Assembly (NCBI GenBank): GCA_050744325.1
Contig: JBOGHK010000074.1
Location: 1 to 64,000, forward strand
DNA length: 64,000 bases
Direction: 5' to 3'
Source of the DNA: DASXTK01 sp050744325
GTDB taxonomy: Bacteria; Actinomycetota; Acidimicrobiia; Acidimicrobiales; VFJN01
In this document: positions 50,176-58,415 of the stretch, piece by piece
Layout of the letters: each line of letters opens with the position of its first letter
Numbering within the stretch: the stretch's first letter is position 1
Program-made: the position numbers and the translations under genes
Notes under the pieces: model-generated
Seen by the model: only the letters and a program-made list of their open reading frames with translations
What the model was told of the DNA's origin: nothing
Databases searched by the model: none

Positions 50176-51101
50176 GCGGCCGCCATCGCCTCGGGACAGG
50201 TGGCCCGGAGTGGGCAGTGGACGCAGTGGCTTCCCGGATGGGCGGCGGGGGGCTCGCCTGCCGCCAGGCGCGCGGCGGTACCGAGCGCGACGGCGACCCG
50301 CTCGGCGGTGTGGCGCAGCACCACGGGCCGGATCGGCTCGACCTGGGCGGTCAGCGGGGTCGTGCGCGATCGACCCGGCCGGTCATGGCCGCTGGCGTCG
50401 CCGGCGGCGACGGTGACTACCGCGGCCGGCGCGACACTGTCGCGCAACCCCAGCAGCAGGCCGTAGAAGTGAGCGTCGGCCCGGGCCGTGTCTTGCCAGC
50501 GCCCGGACTTGACCTCGACGACCAGGCCGGGGTGCTGGGTCGGTGGCCCGCCGAGCAACATGTCGAGGCGGCCGCCGAGCGTCACGGCCCCGTCCGCTAG
50601 CCGCACGCGCACGGGTTCCTCGACCCGGGGCCACCAGCTGGGGTCGATCAGCGGCCATGCATGGGCCAGCCGATCGAGTGGTTCGCTGGCTTCGGCCCGC
50701 AGCTCGCTGGCGGCCTCGGGCCCGGCGTCCTCGATGTAGTCGTCGACGGTGGGATCACCGCTCGCGGCGAGGAACTCGAGCGCGGCGTCGACGGTCACGG
50801 GTGCGGCCCGGCCGGTGAGCGTCGCCAGCTTCGCACCGGCGTCGACGATCAGCCCGATCGCCAGGCTGTGCCGGTCGGCCCCGGTGCGCTGGGTCGCGGC
50901 GCCCGCGACGGCGCGGCGTGGGCACCGCAGCAACCAGCCCACCGGCCCCTTCGAGAGTCGCAGCGGGTCGTCACACGACCAGCCACCGTCGCGCACTGCC
51001 AACGTGGCGGCATCGTCGAGCAGGCCGGCGGCCTCGTCGAGGACGGCCCCAGTGGCCGGTTCACCCAGTCGACCTGGGTGCGCGAGCAGGTCCGCCAACA
51101 C
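50172..51101 (-). CDS. PD-(D/E)XK nuclease-family (RecB/Cas4-like) protein
   Basis: A 309-residue protein. The nuclease core is GGRLDMLLGGP ... GLVVEVKSGRW (Asp, then E-x-K), as in RecB-like/Cas4-like nucleases; a C-terminal HCVHCPLRATCPE provides Cys for an Fe-S or zinc site (a further Cys in LLRCPRRAV near residue 65 could complete it). GTG at 51101 is used because the longer frame is unconserved; the SD is weak. Confidence 0.72.
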   Translation of the reverse strand: MLADLLAHPGRLGEPATGAVLDEAAGLLDDAATLAVRDGGWSCDDPLRLSKGPVGWLLRCPRRAVAGAATQRTGADRHSLAIGLIVDAGAKLATLTGRAAPVTVDAALEFLAASGDPTVDDYIEDAGPEAASELRAEASEPLDRLAHAWPLIDPSWWPRVEEPVRVRLADGAVTLGGRLDMLLGGPPTQHPGLVVEVKSGRWQDTARADAHFYGLLLGLRDSVAPAAVVTVAAGDASGHDRPGRSRTTPLTAQVEPIRPVVLRHTAERVAVALGTAARLAAGEPPAAHPGSHCVHCPLRATCPEAMAAA

Positions 51102-51247
51102 GTTCCGATCGTAGGAATCCGCCGCCGGTCGGCCGCGGATGGTCTGGCGGGTCGACCCGCTGGGATCATGGACCGCATGGCGATCGACGGTGCGGCATGG
51201 ATGGTCGCGCGAGCGCACGACCGATCTGGTCGACGAACGGCAGCCCG

Positions 51248-52705
51248 CTAACGGCGGGTCGCGAGCCAGGCGGCCTCGGCCTCGCCGAGCGCGGTTGCCG
51301 GCGGACCGTCGATCCATGGCCATAGCTCCTCGGCGATGCGGCGGAAGTTCGCCCGGGCCCGAAGGTCGCCGAGCACCGCCATCAACCCGAGGTTGATGCG
51401 CTGGATGATCACGAAGTTCGGCGGCAGGTTCGCCGCCTTCGCGATCGGACCGTAGGGGCCGCCAGGGTTGAAGAACCGTTGCACCGTCTCGCGCGACCAC
51501 TCGGGGGTGATCGTCACCTCGGCATCGTCGAAGACGAAGTTGTAGAAGTGGCCGAAGTAGTCCTTGATCTCGGCGTCGCTGAACCCGTGGCCGGGCTTCA
51601 GCAGCCCCGCTTCCTCGATCAGGCCCCGGTATGCGGGGAGGTCGTTGTCCAAGACCATCGCCTGGATCATCCGGCCGAACAGGTCGACGTCGTAGGCGGT
51701 GAACTGCTTGACCAGGCCGAAGTCGAGGAAGGTCACCTGTCCTCCGGGCCGGAAGATGTAGTTGCCCGGGTGCGGGTCGCCGTTGAACGCGTGGAGCCGG
51801 TACAAGCTGCGGAACACGAAGCGGTAGATCGCCTCGGCCGCAAGGTTGCGCTCGTCCTGGCTCCAGGTCGTGAGCTCCTCGAACCGGGCGCCAGTGGCCA
51901 GCATGGATGTGAGCACCCGCGAGCTCGACAGATCGGGCACGACGTCGGGGATCTTGATGAACGGATGATCCCGGTAGTAGGCCGCGAACAACTGTTGGTT
52001 GGTGGCTTCCAGCTTGTAGTCCAGCTCCTCGCTCACCCGGTAGCGGATCTCGTCCACCAGAGGGCCGGGCTCCAAGCCGGGGAACATCATCCCCAGGGCG
52101 CCGAACAGCAGGCCGGCGTTGGCCAGGTCGGAGCGGATGGCCTCGTCGACGCCCGGATACTGGACCTTGACCGCGACCGCCAGGCCGTCGCGGGTGATCG
52201 CCCGGTGGACCTGACCGATCGAGGCGGACGCGATGGGGACCGGGTCCCACTCGAGGAACAGCTGATCGGGGGGCGCTCCCAGCTCGTCGTCGACCACCTG
52301 CGCCGCCAGCTCGGCGGCCATAGGCGGCGCATCCTGCTGCAGGTCGGCGAGCGCAGCCCGGACCGGTTCGGCCATACCGGTGTCGAGGTACGACGCCATC
52401 TGCCCGATCTTCATCAGGGCGCCCTTCATGTGCCCCAGCGCGTCGGCGACCTGCTCGGCCGTACGCAGCTCGAACTCGGCGTCCAGCTCGGCCCGGCGTC
52501 CGGCCGAGGCGAAGGCCCGCCGCGCCCGGTGGCGCGCCGCCATGGCACCCGCGCGCCCGCCGATGCGCGCCATCTCGCGGACCCGCTCGGTGCGCGACAG
52601 GACGGTGATCGGCGACCGGGTGCTCCGGCGGCGAGCCAGCGCAAGGCCGACGGCGAGGCCCAGCATCCCGGCGGCGGCGAGCGTGAGTCCTCCTCGACGC
52701 TGCAT
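51248..52705 (-). CDS. ABC1/UbiB-family atypical kinase
   Basis: A 485-residue protein with an N-terminal membrane helix (~8-24) and the ADCK/UbiB core: KGALMKIGQMASYLD (KxGQ), PIASASIGQVHRA (Ala-rich loop replacing the P-loop), VAVKVQYPGV (Lys), HPGNYIF and FLDFGLVKQF (DFG). UbiB-type kinases act in quinone or lipid metabolism at the membrane. The ATG at 52705 precedes the membrane helix; upstream frame is unconserved. Confidence 0.9.
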   Translation of the reverse strand: MQRRGGLTLAAAGMLGLAVGLALARRRSTRSPITVLSRTERVREMARIGGRAGAMAARHRARRAFASAGRRAELDAEFELRTAEQVADALGHMKGALMKIGQMASYLDTGMAEPVRAALADLQQDAPPMAAELAAQVVDDELGAPPDQLFLEWDPVPIASASIGQVHRAITRDGLAVAVKVQYPGVDEAIRSDLANAGLLFGALGMMFPGLEPGPLVDEIRYRVSEELDYKLEATNQQLFAAYYRDHPFIKIPDVVPDLSSSRVLTSMLATGARFEELTTWSQDERNLAAEAIYRFVFRSLYRLHAFNGDPHPGNYIFRPGGQVTFLDFGLVKQFTAYDVDLFGRMIQAMVLDNDLPAYRGLIEEAGLLKPGHGFSDAEIKDYFGHFYNFVFDDAEVTITPEWSRETVQRFFNPGGPYGPIAKAANLPPNFVIIQRINLGLMAVLGDLRARANFRRIAEELWPWIDGPPATALGEAEAAWLATRR

Positions 52706-52775
52706 GTCGGCGAACCTACCTGTCGGAGCGGTGCGCCGGGGCAGCCGAGCCAACGGCGGTGGCGCCGGGCAACTT

Positions 52776-52841
52776 GAGGCGATGGTGGTCGTATGCGACC
52801 ACCAGGACCTCGTGCTGGTCTTCGCGACCACCATCGCCCTC
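52776..52841. repeat. palindromic element, family B, copy 1
   Basis: GAGGCGATGGTGGTCG (52776-52791) pairs with CGACCACCATCGCCCTC (52825-52841) with one bulged base, and TGGTGGTCG/CGACCACCA (52783-52804) forms an inner hairpin. Related to 58318-58412. Confidence 0.55.
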
Positions 52842-52852
52842 GGGAGCGAGGA

Positions 52853-53782
52853 TCACCAGCCTCGGAAGTCGGGCGGGCGGCGGTCGACGAAGGCCCGGAC
52901 GCCCTCGCTCGCGTCGTGGGTCGCCATGTTCAGCTCCTGGGCGAGGGCTTCCTCGTCGAACGCGGTCGCCCGGTCGACGTCCAGCGAGCGGTTGACGAGC
53001 CGCTTGGCGAGGCCGATGGAGGCGGTCGGCGCCTGGGCGAGCCGGTCGGCCCACTCGGTGACTGCCGCGTCCAATCCCTCGGCCGGGACGACCCGGTTGA
53101 CCAGGCCGAGCTGCTCGGCCCGGGCGGCCGACACGTCGTCACCGAAGAACATCAGCTCCTTGGCCCGCTGCAATCCCACCAGGCGGGGGAGGATCCAGGC
53201 GCCGCCGGCGTCGGGAACCAGACCCCGGCGCACGAAGACCTCGATGAACCGGGCGTTCTCGCTCGCCACCACGAGGTCGCACGCCAGTGCGAGATGTGCG
53301 CCCAGCCCCGCTGCCGTCCCGTTGACCGCCGCGACGACGGGCTTCTCACAGTCGAGGACCGCGGCGATCAGGCGCTGCGCGCCCAGGCGGATCAGCCGGG
53401 CGACGTCGCCGAGCACCCGCTCCGGCGGAGCCTCGCTCGCGTCGGCCCCGCCGGCACCCCCGCTGGCCTCGGCGCTGTCGCCGCCGGTGTCCTGGCCGAT
53501 GCCACCGGCCCCGGCGCTCCTGGGTCCGCGGACCCGACCACCGGCCCGGAGGTCGGCACCGGTGCAGAAGTGCTTGCCCGTCCCCCGCACCACCACCACG
53601 CGCACGTCGACCCGTTCGCTTGCCTCGGCGAGCAGGTCGATGAGCCGGTTGCGCTGGTCGGGGGTCACGGCGTTCGCGGCCTCGGGCCGGTTGAGGGTGA
53701 GCCACAGCACGCCGCCCTCCAGCCGTGCGCTCAGCTGGTCGTCGAGTGGCCGCTCCTCCTGGTGCTCCGAGGCGTGTGCCAT
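52853..53782 (-). CDS. enoyl-CoA hydratase/isomerase-family protein
   Basis: A 309-residue crotonase-fold protein. Oxyanion-hole segments are FCTGADLRA and GTAAGLGAHLALACDL. The usual Glu pair is not obvious: the first position reads as a flexible Gly/Ala insertion (~95-130), and the second lies in FIEVFVRRGLVPDAGG, where Glu may be kept. Function: hydratase, isomerase or related CoA chemistry. It is preceded by the CTGAC-N5-GTCAG palindrome. Confidence 0.85.
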   Translation of the reverse strand: MAHASEHQEERPLDDQLSARLEGGVLWLTLNRPEAANAVTPDQRNRLIDLLAEASERVDVRVVVVRGTGKHFCTGADLRAGGRVRGPRSAGAGGIGQDTGGDSAEASGGAGGADASEAPPERVLGDVARLIRLGAQRLIAAVLDCEKPVVAAVNGTAAGLGAHLALACDLVVASENARFIEVFVRRGLVPDAGGAWILPRLVGLQRAKELMFFGDDVSAARAEQLGLVNRVVPAEGLDAAVTEWADRLAQAPTASIGLAKRLVNRSLDVDRATAFDEEALAQELNMATHDASEGVRAFVDRRPPDFRGW

Positions 53783-53804
53783 GACCCAGGAAGCTACCCC
53801 GAAC

Positions 53805-53819
53805 CTGACACTCCGTCAG
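53805..53819. promoter_or_regulatory. operator CTGAC-N5-GTCAG (copy 1)
   Basis: CTGACACTCCGTCAG lies 23 nt upstream of the enoyl-CoA hydratase start. Same palindrome as at 60846 and 62440. Confidence 0.55.
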
Positions 53820-54580
53820 ACGACGTCGGCGAGCTCGGCGTCCTGCCAGATGTGCTCGAAACTCCTCAGGTACAGCTCGAACAACTCACCGAACGGCACC
53901 TGGCGCAGGTGGACCACCGGCGCATGCGCGGCCGGCAGCCCGTAGAGGTGTGAGTGCACCAGCATCTCGTCGTCGAACCGGTAGATCGAGTTGTAGAGCG
54001 TCGTGCGGTGCAGGCGGATCGTGATGCCGCTATGGGTCGCCAGCGGACGGAAGTGGGCCTGGGCGCGGCGCATCTTGCCCATAAGGTCGTCGGCTCCGCC
54101 GCTCTCCTCGTCGCGTGCCCTGGCAGCCATGCTCGTCGGATCGCCCAGCAACAGCCGGACCTGGACGCCGGCCTCGGCCTTGTGGCGCAGGACCTTCACG
54201 ATCTGCGGCTGCTGCTCGTACAGGAACAAGCCGGCGTACGCCAGCACCGAGATCCGCTGCGTCGCCCGACCCAGCAGCCGGCGCCACAGCTCGGGTGGCA
54301 CCGACGACCGGTGGGGGTAGACGTTGGCCAGTTCGACGGCCACCGCTTCCTCGACTTCGTCCTCCTCGTCCTGCTCCTGTTCGAGGGTGACATTCGGCCA
54401 CAGGTGCTCCTCCGAGGCGCCGAGGCTCGCAGCCAGGCGGGCACGGTGCCGTGGATAGGGAACCCGGTTCTGGGTGACCCAGCGCTCGACGGTCTTGGGG
54501 TCGACGTCGAGGTCGACGGCGACCGTCTCGGGGGTCATGCCCGCGGCCTGTAGCGCCTCACGCAGCCGATAGTTCGCCAT
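53816..54580 (-). CDS. XRE-type HTH protein with phospholipase-D-like (DUF5919) domain
   Basis: A 254-residue protein. Residues ~1-60: HTH (LREALQAAGMTPETVAVDLDVDPKTVERWVT). Residues ~95-245: PLD-like fold typical of DUF5919 (QRISVLAYAGLFLYEQQPQ; GVQVRLLLGDPTS; IYRFDDEMLVHSHLYG; LRSFEHIWQDA), although the HKD catalytic motif is not intact. It is probably a regulator sensing a phosphorylated ligand. It is divergent from the next gene; GAGACGTC repeats (54641, 54660) between them may be operators. Confidence 0.75.
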   Translation of the reverse strand: MANYRLREALQAAGMTPETVAVDLDVDPKTVERWVTQNRVPYPRHRARLAASLGASEEHLWPNVTLEQEQDEEDEVEEAVAVELANVYPHRSSVPPELWRRLLGRATQRISVLAYAGLFLYEQQPQIVKVLRHKAEAGVQVRLLLGDPTSMAARARDEESGGADDLMGKMRRAQAHFRPLATHSGITIRLHRTTLYNSIYRFDDEMLVHSHLYGLPAAHAPVVHLRQVPFGELFELYLRSFEHIWQDAELADVV

Positions 54581-54704
54581 TCACGCCTCCGCCACCTCTC
54601 GAACTGCCATCTCACGAAGCGAGCTCTCGAAACTACTCCGAGACGTCACAAGACATCCTGGAGACGTCCTGACTCGTCCCTCGATCATCGCGGATCCTCC
54701 GGAC

Positions 54705-55367
54705 GTGAAAGCACAGCAGCGCCGGAACCGAGACTCTCCTCCGCCGAAGCCCTACCGAGTGATCGCCGAGCGGGACGGCCATGGCTGGCGAGTCCGCGTC
54801 CACGGCGTCGGCGGGCCGGCGGGCGTGCACGCCCGCGACCTGTCCGACCTCGAGCCCCGGGTCCGCAAGCTCATCTGGAGCTACATCGGCACGCACCCCG
54901 CCGACATCGAGCTCGACGTCGAGATCCGCCTGCCTCCGGCGATCCAGCTGCGGCTCGACCTTGCGAGCCAGCTCTGCCAGGAGTCGAGCACCGAGATCGA
55001 CGGCGCGATCGACGACATGGTCGACGCGCACTTCTCGGTCAGCGACATCAACCGCATCATCTGGTCCCGATGCGGGATGCCACGGCGGTTCATGATCACC
55101 AACGACGAGATCCTGCGCTACGGGCTGGAGCCATTCCCCGACGCGCTCGGCGTCCGCTGGGACGACCACGGGCGGTTCATGACCGTGACCTGCCGGGACT
55201 GCGTCGAGGCGACGCGCAAGAGCTACGTCGACGTCCCACCCGACGGCCAGAACGTCATCGTCTACGAGGGGCCGCTGGTCTGCGACTGCTGCGAGGAGGA
55301 GTACCGCCCGGCCCAACGGCCCTGCACGAGGAGCGATGGTTCCGACCAGGGCACGGCTCGCCAGTAG
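54705..55367 (+). CDS. HicB-like N-terminal domain protein of unknown function
   Basis: A 220-residue protein. Residues ~15-75 (PYRVIAERDGHGWRVRVHGVGG ... ARDLSDLEPRVRKLI) have the HicB antitoxin-like half-RNase-H strand pattern. A longer segment (~75-130) is helical with DINRIIWSRCGMPRRF; the C-terminal third holds CRDC and CDCCEEE, a possible zinc site. The start GTG is divergent from the XRE-PLD gene. Confidence 0.5.
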   Translation: MKAQQRRNRDSPPPKPYRVIAERDGHGWRVRVHGVGGPAGVHARDLSDLEPRVRKLIWSYIGTHPADIELDVEIRLPPAIQLRLDLASQLCQESSTEIDGAIDDMVDAHFSVSDINRIIWSRCGMPRRFMITNDEILRYGLEPFPDALGVRWDDHGRFMTVTCRDCVEATRKSYVDVPPDGQNVIVYEGPLVCDCCEEEYRPAQRPCTRSDGSDQGTARQ

Positions 55368-55379
55368 GGTGGGCCGGCG

Positions 55380-55916
55380 ATGGACTACGCGCCTACCGCT
55401 GACGACTTCAACGTGGCGATCCTGCTGCTGCGACTGGTGGTCGGCCCGACGATCGCATTCCACGGCTACGCGAAGATCTTCCGGGGTGGTCGGTTGGCCG
55501 GCACCGCAGGTTGGTTCAACTCGATCGGCATGCGGCCCGGCGACGTCCACGCCCGAATGGCCGCCGGGGGCGAGCTGCTCACCGGTGCCTGCTTCACGCT
55601 CGGCTTGATGACCACGTTCGCGGGACTGGGCATCGTCGGGCTGATGACCGTCGCCTTCTGGACGGTGCATCGCGGTCACGGCCTGCTCGTGGTCGGCAAC
55701 GGCTGGGAATACAACCTGGTGCTCGGCGCGGTCGGCGTGACCCTGGCCATGCTCGGCCCTGGGCGCTGGAGCCTCGACAACGCCCTCGGCATCGACCTCA
55801 ACGGCGGGCTCGGCTTCGCGGTCAGCTTGATCGGTGGGGTCGCGGTGGCAGCCGCGCTGCTGGCGGCGGCCTACAAGCCGCCGGTCCCGGCCGAGAACGA
55901 GCCGGCGGACGCCTGA
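55380..55916 (+). CDS. DoxX-family membrane protein
   Basis: A 178-residue integral membrane protein with four helices in the DoxX pattern: LLLRLVVGPTIAFHGYAKIF, MAAGGELLTGACFTLGL, then AVGVTLAMLG and a final helix. Members act in redox or membrane functions. It starts 12 nt after the previous gene. Confidence 0.88.
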   Translation: MDYAPTADDFNVAILLLRLVVGPTIAFHGYAKIFRGGRLAGTAGWFNSIGMRPGDVHARMAAGGELLTGACFTLGLMTTFAGLGIVGLMTVAFWTVHRGHGLLVVGNGWEYNLVLGAVGVTLAMLGPGRWSLDNALGIDLNGGLGFAVSLIGGVAVAAALLAAAYKPPVPAENEPADA

Positions 55917-55933
55917 GCGACGCGGCGCCTAGA

Positions 55934-57067
55934 TCACCCGTCGAGTACGTCGGCGGCGATGAGTTCCTCCAGGTAGCGGTCGTTCCACCACCCGATCTGC
56001 ACCGCCTTCGCCCGGCGGAAGTACAGCTGGATGTCGTACTCCAGCGTGAACCCCACACCGCCGAAGATCTGCTGGGCGGTCGCGGTCAGGTCCCGGAACA
56101 TCTGGCCCGCGAACAGCTTGGCCATCGGCGCCAGCCGCGCCACCGAGCGGCCCATGGACCGTGCCCACGCCGCCTCGTGGACCAGCGTCCTGGCGCCGTC
56201 GAGCTCGGTCTGGCGGTCGGCCAGGTAGTGGGCGATGGCCTGGAAGGCGCCGAGGGGCTTGCCGAACTGCTCGCGGTCCTTCGCGTACTGGACGGTGATC
56301 TCCTGGGCGTAGGTGGCCGCGCCGACGATCCAGGCCGCGAGCAGGATCAGCGCGTCGTCACGCGTCGTCTCCCAGGCGACCCAGCCCGAGCCGGCGGCGC
56401 CGACGACGCCGGCCGAGGCGACCGGGACGTGGTCGAGGTCGACGCGGTACTGGGTGTCCGACGCGACCGAGTGCTGCTGGGTCAGGGTCACGCCCGAGGC
56501 AGCGGGGTCGACCAGGAACACCCCGATGTCGGTCGGCTGGTCGCCCGTGCGGGCCAGCACCACCAAGCGGGCCGCGCTCGACGCGAACGCCACGTGGCGC
56601 TTGGTGCCCGACAAGTCGTAGCCGCCGGCACGGTCGGGGACGGCACGGGCCTGGATGCCGAGGGGGCCGAAGCCGCTGTCGGGCTCGAGCCACGCCGGGG
56701 TGAGGATCGCATCGCCGGCGACCAGCCGGGGCAGCCACTCCTGCTTCTGGGCCTCGGTCGCACCGGCGGCCAGCAGGCGGGCGCTGATCACGCTGGAGAC
56801 GAGGTGGGGGGTCGGCGCGAGCGCCCGCCCCAGCTCCTCGTAGAGCACCACCCCGTCGAGGGCGGTCATGGCCACGCCCCCGAAGGCCTCGGGCACCAAC
56901 AGGCCGAGGAGGTCGAGGTCGGCGAGCTTCTTCCACAGGTCGGCCGGGTAGCCGCCCGGGTCGTCCTCCATCTCGCGCACCACGGTGAGCGGGCTGTGCT
57001 CCGCGCACAGCCCTCGTACGACCTCGCGGAGCATGTCCTGCTCCTGGCTGAAGGTGAGATCAAGCAA
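55934..57067 (-). CDS. acyl-CoA dehydrogenase
   Basis: A 377-residue flavoprotein with the acyl-CoA dehydrogenase fold. Pieces: LLVPEAFGGVAMTALDGVVLYEELGRAL, TKRHVAFASSA, QFGKPLGAFQAIAHYLAD and QIFGGVGFTLEYDIQLYFRRAK. The TTG at 57067 has GAGGAG at the right distance; upstream frame is not conserved. It is in line with the dehydratase, CoA transferase and second dehydrogenase, an acyl-CoA or steroid-type degradation set. Confidence 0.88.
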   Translation of the reverse strand: MLDLTFSQEQDMLREVVRGLCAEHSPLTVVREMEDDPGGYPADLWKKLADLDLLGLLVPEAFGGVAMTALDGVVLYEELGRALAPTPHLVSSVISARLLAAGATEAQKQEWLPRLVAGDAILTPAWLEPDSGFGPLGIQARAVPDRAGGYDLSGTKRHVAFASSAARLVVLARTGDQPTDIGVFLVDPAASGVTLTQQHSVASDTQYRVDLDHVPVASAGVVGAAGSGWVAWETTRDDALILLAAWIVGAATYAQEITVQYAKDREQFGKPLGAFQAIAHYLADRQTELDGARTLVHEAAWARSMGRSVARLAPMAKLFAGQMFRDLTATAQQIFGGVGFTLEYDIQLYFRRAKAVQIGWWNDRYLEELIAADVLDG

Positions 57068-57136
57068 GGTCGCTCCTCCTCGTTCCGCCCGCCTCGACCG
57101 CGCCATCCGGGACCGAGCGCGGGCAGGTCCGCATGG

Positions 57137-58288
57137 TCAGGGACGCCACTGGTCGCCCCGTCGGCGCCACGGGTTGTCGTCGGGCGCGGTGGGTAGCGCC
57201 AGCCGGGCGGTGCAGGTGGTGCAGCGGCGTCGCGGGCCCCGGCCCGCGGCGTGGAGCTCGATGGTCACGTCGGCCCATCCGCAGCCGGTGTCGTCGACGC
57301 CGACCCCGTCGACCGCGCCGGTGAAGGTCATCGCGTCGCGCGGGAAGATCGAGTCGCGCATCCGGAACCGCAAGCGCCCGATCCGCCCTCGGGGGCCGGT
57401 CCAGTCGGTCAGGTAGCGCTCGAACCAGGCCTGCTGGTTGGGGGTGTTGAGGAAGATGTCGGCGGTGCCGTTGCGGTTGACCGCGAAGTCCATGTCGTGG
57501 TGCATGGGCCGCCAGTCACGGGTGGCCAACGCTCCGAGCACGACCGTGGTCGCGGTCACCTCGTGCCGCAGCGCCGGCAGGGTGTGGCCGGGCTGAACCT
57601 GCGGCAGGAGAACTGCCGGGCCCCGCTCGCCGGGAGCCCTGCCCGCGGTCGCCTCGACAGTGAAGCTCGGCCCGGATGCATCCGCGGCACTCACCGCTGA
57701 CGGCGGATCTGTGGCCGCCGCCGTCTCTCTGGCTGGCGTTGCGGCTGGCGGGATCGTCGTCGCTGGTGCGTCCGAGGCCGCGGTCGCCTCCCGGCGGTAG
57801 CCGAAGCCGGTGAAGATCTCGGTGCCGACGAGGTCGCCGTGCTGGTTGCGGTAGTCCACGTCGATGACCCAGAACCGGCCGGTGCCGAGCTTGGTGGTCT
57901 TCGGGTCGCTGACCGAGCGCAGGACCTCGGACGTGCTGATGACGTCGCCCGGCCGCACCGGATCGTGGAACACGGTCACGCTGTCGGTCATCACCGCCTC
58001 GGGCAGGCCTAGCCGGTCCTTGAGCTCGAAGTGGGTCGGCAGCGGATTGCGAGGCTCGCCTTGGCCGGGCTCCCAGAAGTGGGGCCGGAACCACAGCGAC
58101 AACGTGGTCGGCGGAGCGATCGGCCCGTCGGTCAGCTCGGCGGCCACCTCGTCGTCCCAGAACAGGGGGTTGCCGTTCTCGACCGACGCCAGCAAGGTCC
58201 ACAGGTAGCCGCGCTCGACGGGGAAGTTGGCGGTCTGACCGTGGCGTTCCTGCCCGATCCAGCGCCCGACGTCGGCCGGAATGCTCAC
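57137..58288 (-). CDS. double-hotdog (MaoC/FAS1-like) dehydratase
   Basis: A 383-residue protein with two hotdog halves. The first (~1-165) has VERGYLWTLLASVENGNPLFWDD and TKLGTGRFWVIDVDYRNQHGDLVG; the second (~235-370) has TATTVVLGALATRDWRPMHHDMDFA, the hydratase-2-like signature region with Asp and His. The two are joined by a Pro/Ala/Thr-rich linker. Likely hydrates an enoyl-CoA. GTG start. Confidence 0.82.
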   Translation of the reverse strand: MSIPADVGRWIGQERHGQTANFPVERGYLWTLLASVENGNPLFWDDEVAAELTDGPIAPPTTLSLWFRPHFWEPGQGEPRNPLPTHFELKDRLGLPEAVMTDSVTVFHDPVRPGDVISTSEVLRSVSDPKTTKLGTGRFWVIDVDYRNQHGDLVGTEIFTGFGYRREATAASDAPATTIPPAATPARETAAATDPPSAVSAADASGPSFTVEATAGRAPGERGPAVLLPQVQPGHTLPALRHEVTATTVVLGALATRDWRPMHHDMDFAVNRNGTADIFLNTPNQQAWFERYLTDWTGPRGRIGRLRFRMRDSIFPRDAMTFTGAVDGVGVDDTGCGWADVTIELHAAGRGPRRRCTTCTARLALPTAPDDNPWRRRGDQWRP

Positions 58289-58317
58289 GCCCTTGCACCC
58301 TCCCGTCGGTCCAGCCC

Positions 58318-58412
58318 GAGGCGATAGCGCACGGTGCCGGGCGGGCGAGGTGATAGCGCACGGTTTCCGTTCGCTATCGCCTCGGCCTTGCCGGCACGTT
58401 CGCCATCGCCTC
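58318..58412. repeat. nested palindromic element, family B, copy 2
   Basis: GAGGCGATAGCG (58318), GAGGTGATAGCG (58347), then CGCTATCGCCTC (58372-58383) and CGCCATCGCCTC (58401-58412): two forward and two inverted copies of one 12-mer. They fill most of the gap between two minus-strand genes and could form alternative hairpins. Confidence 0.65.
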
Positions 58413-58415
58413 GGG

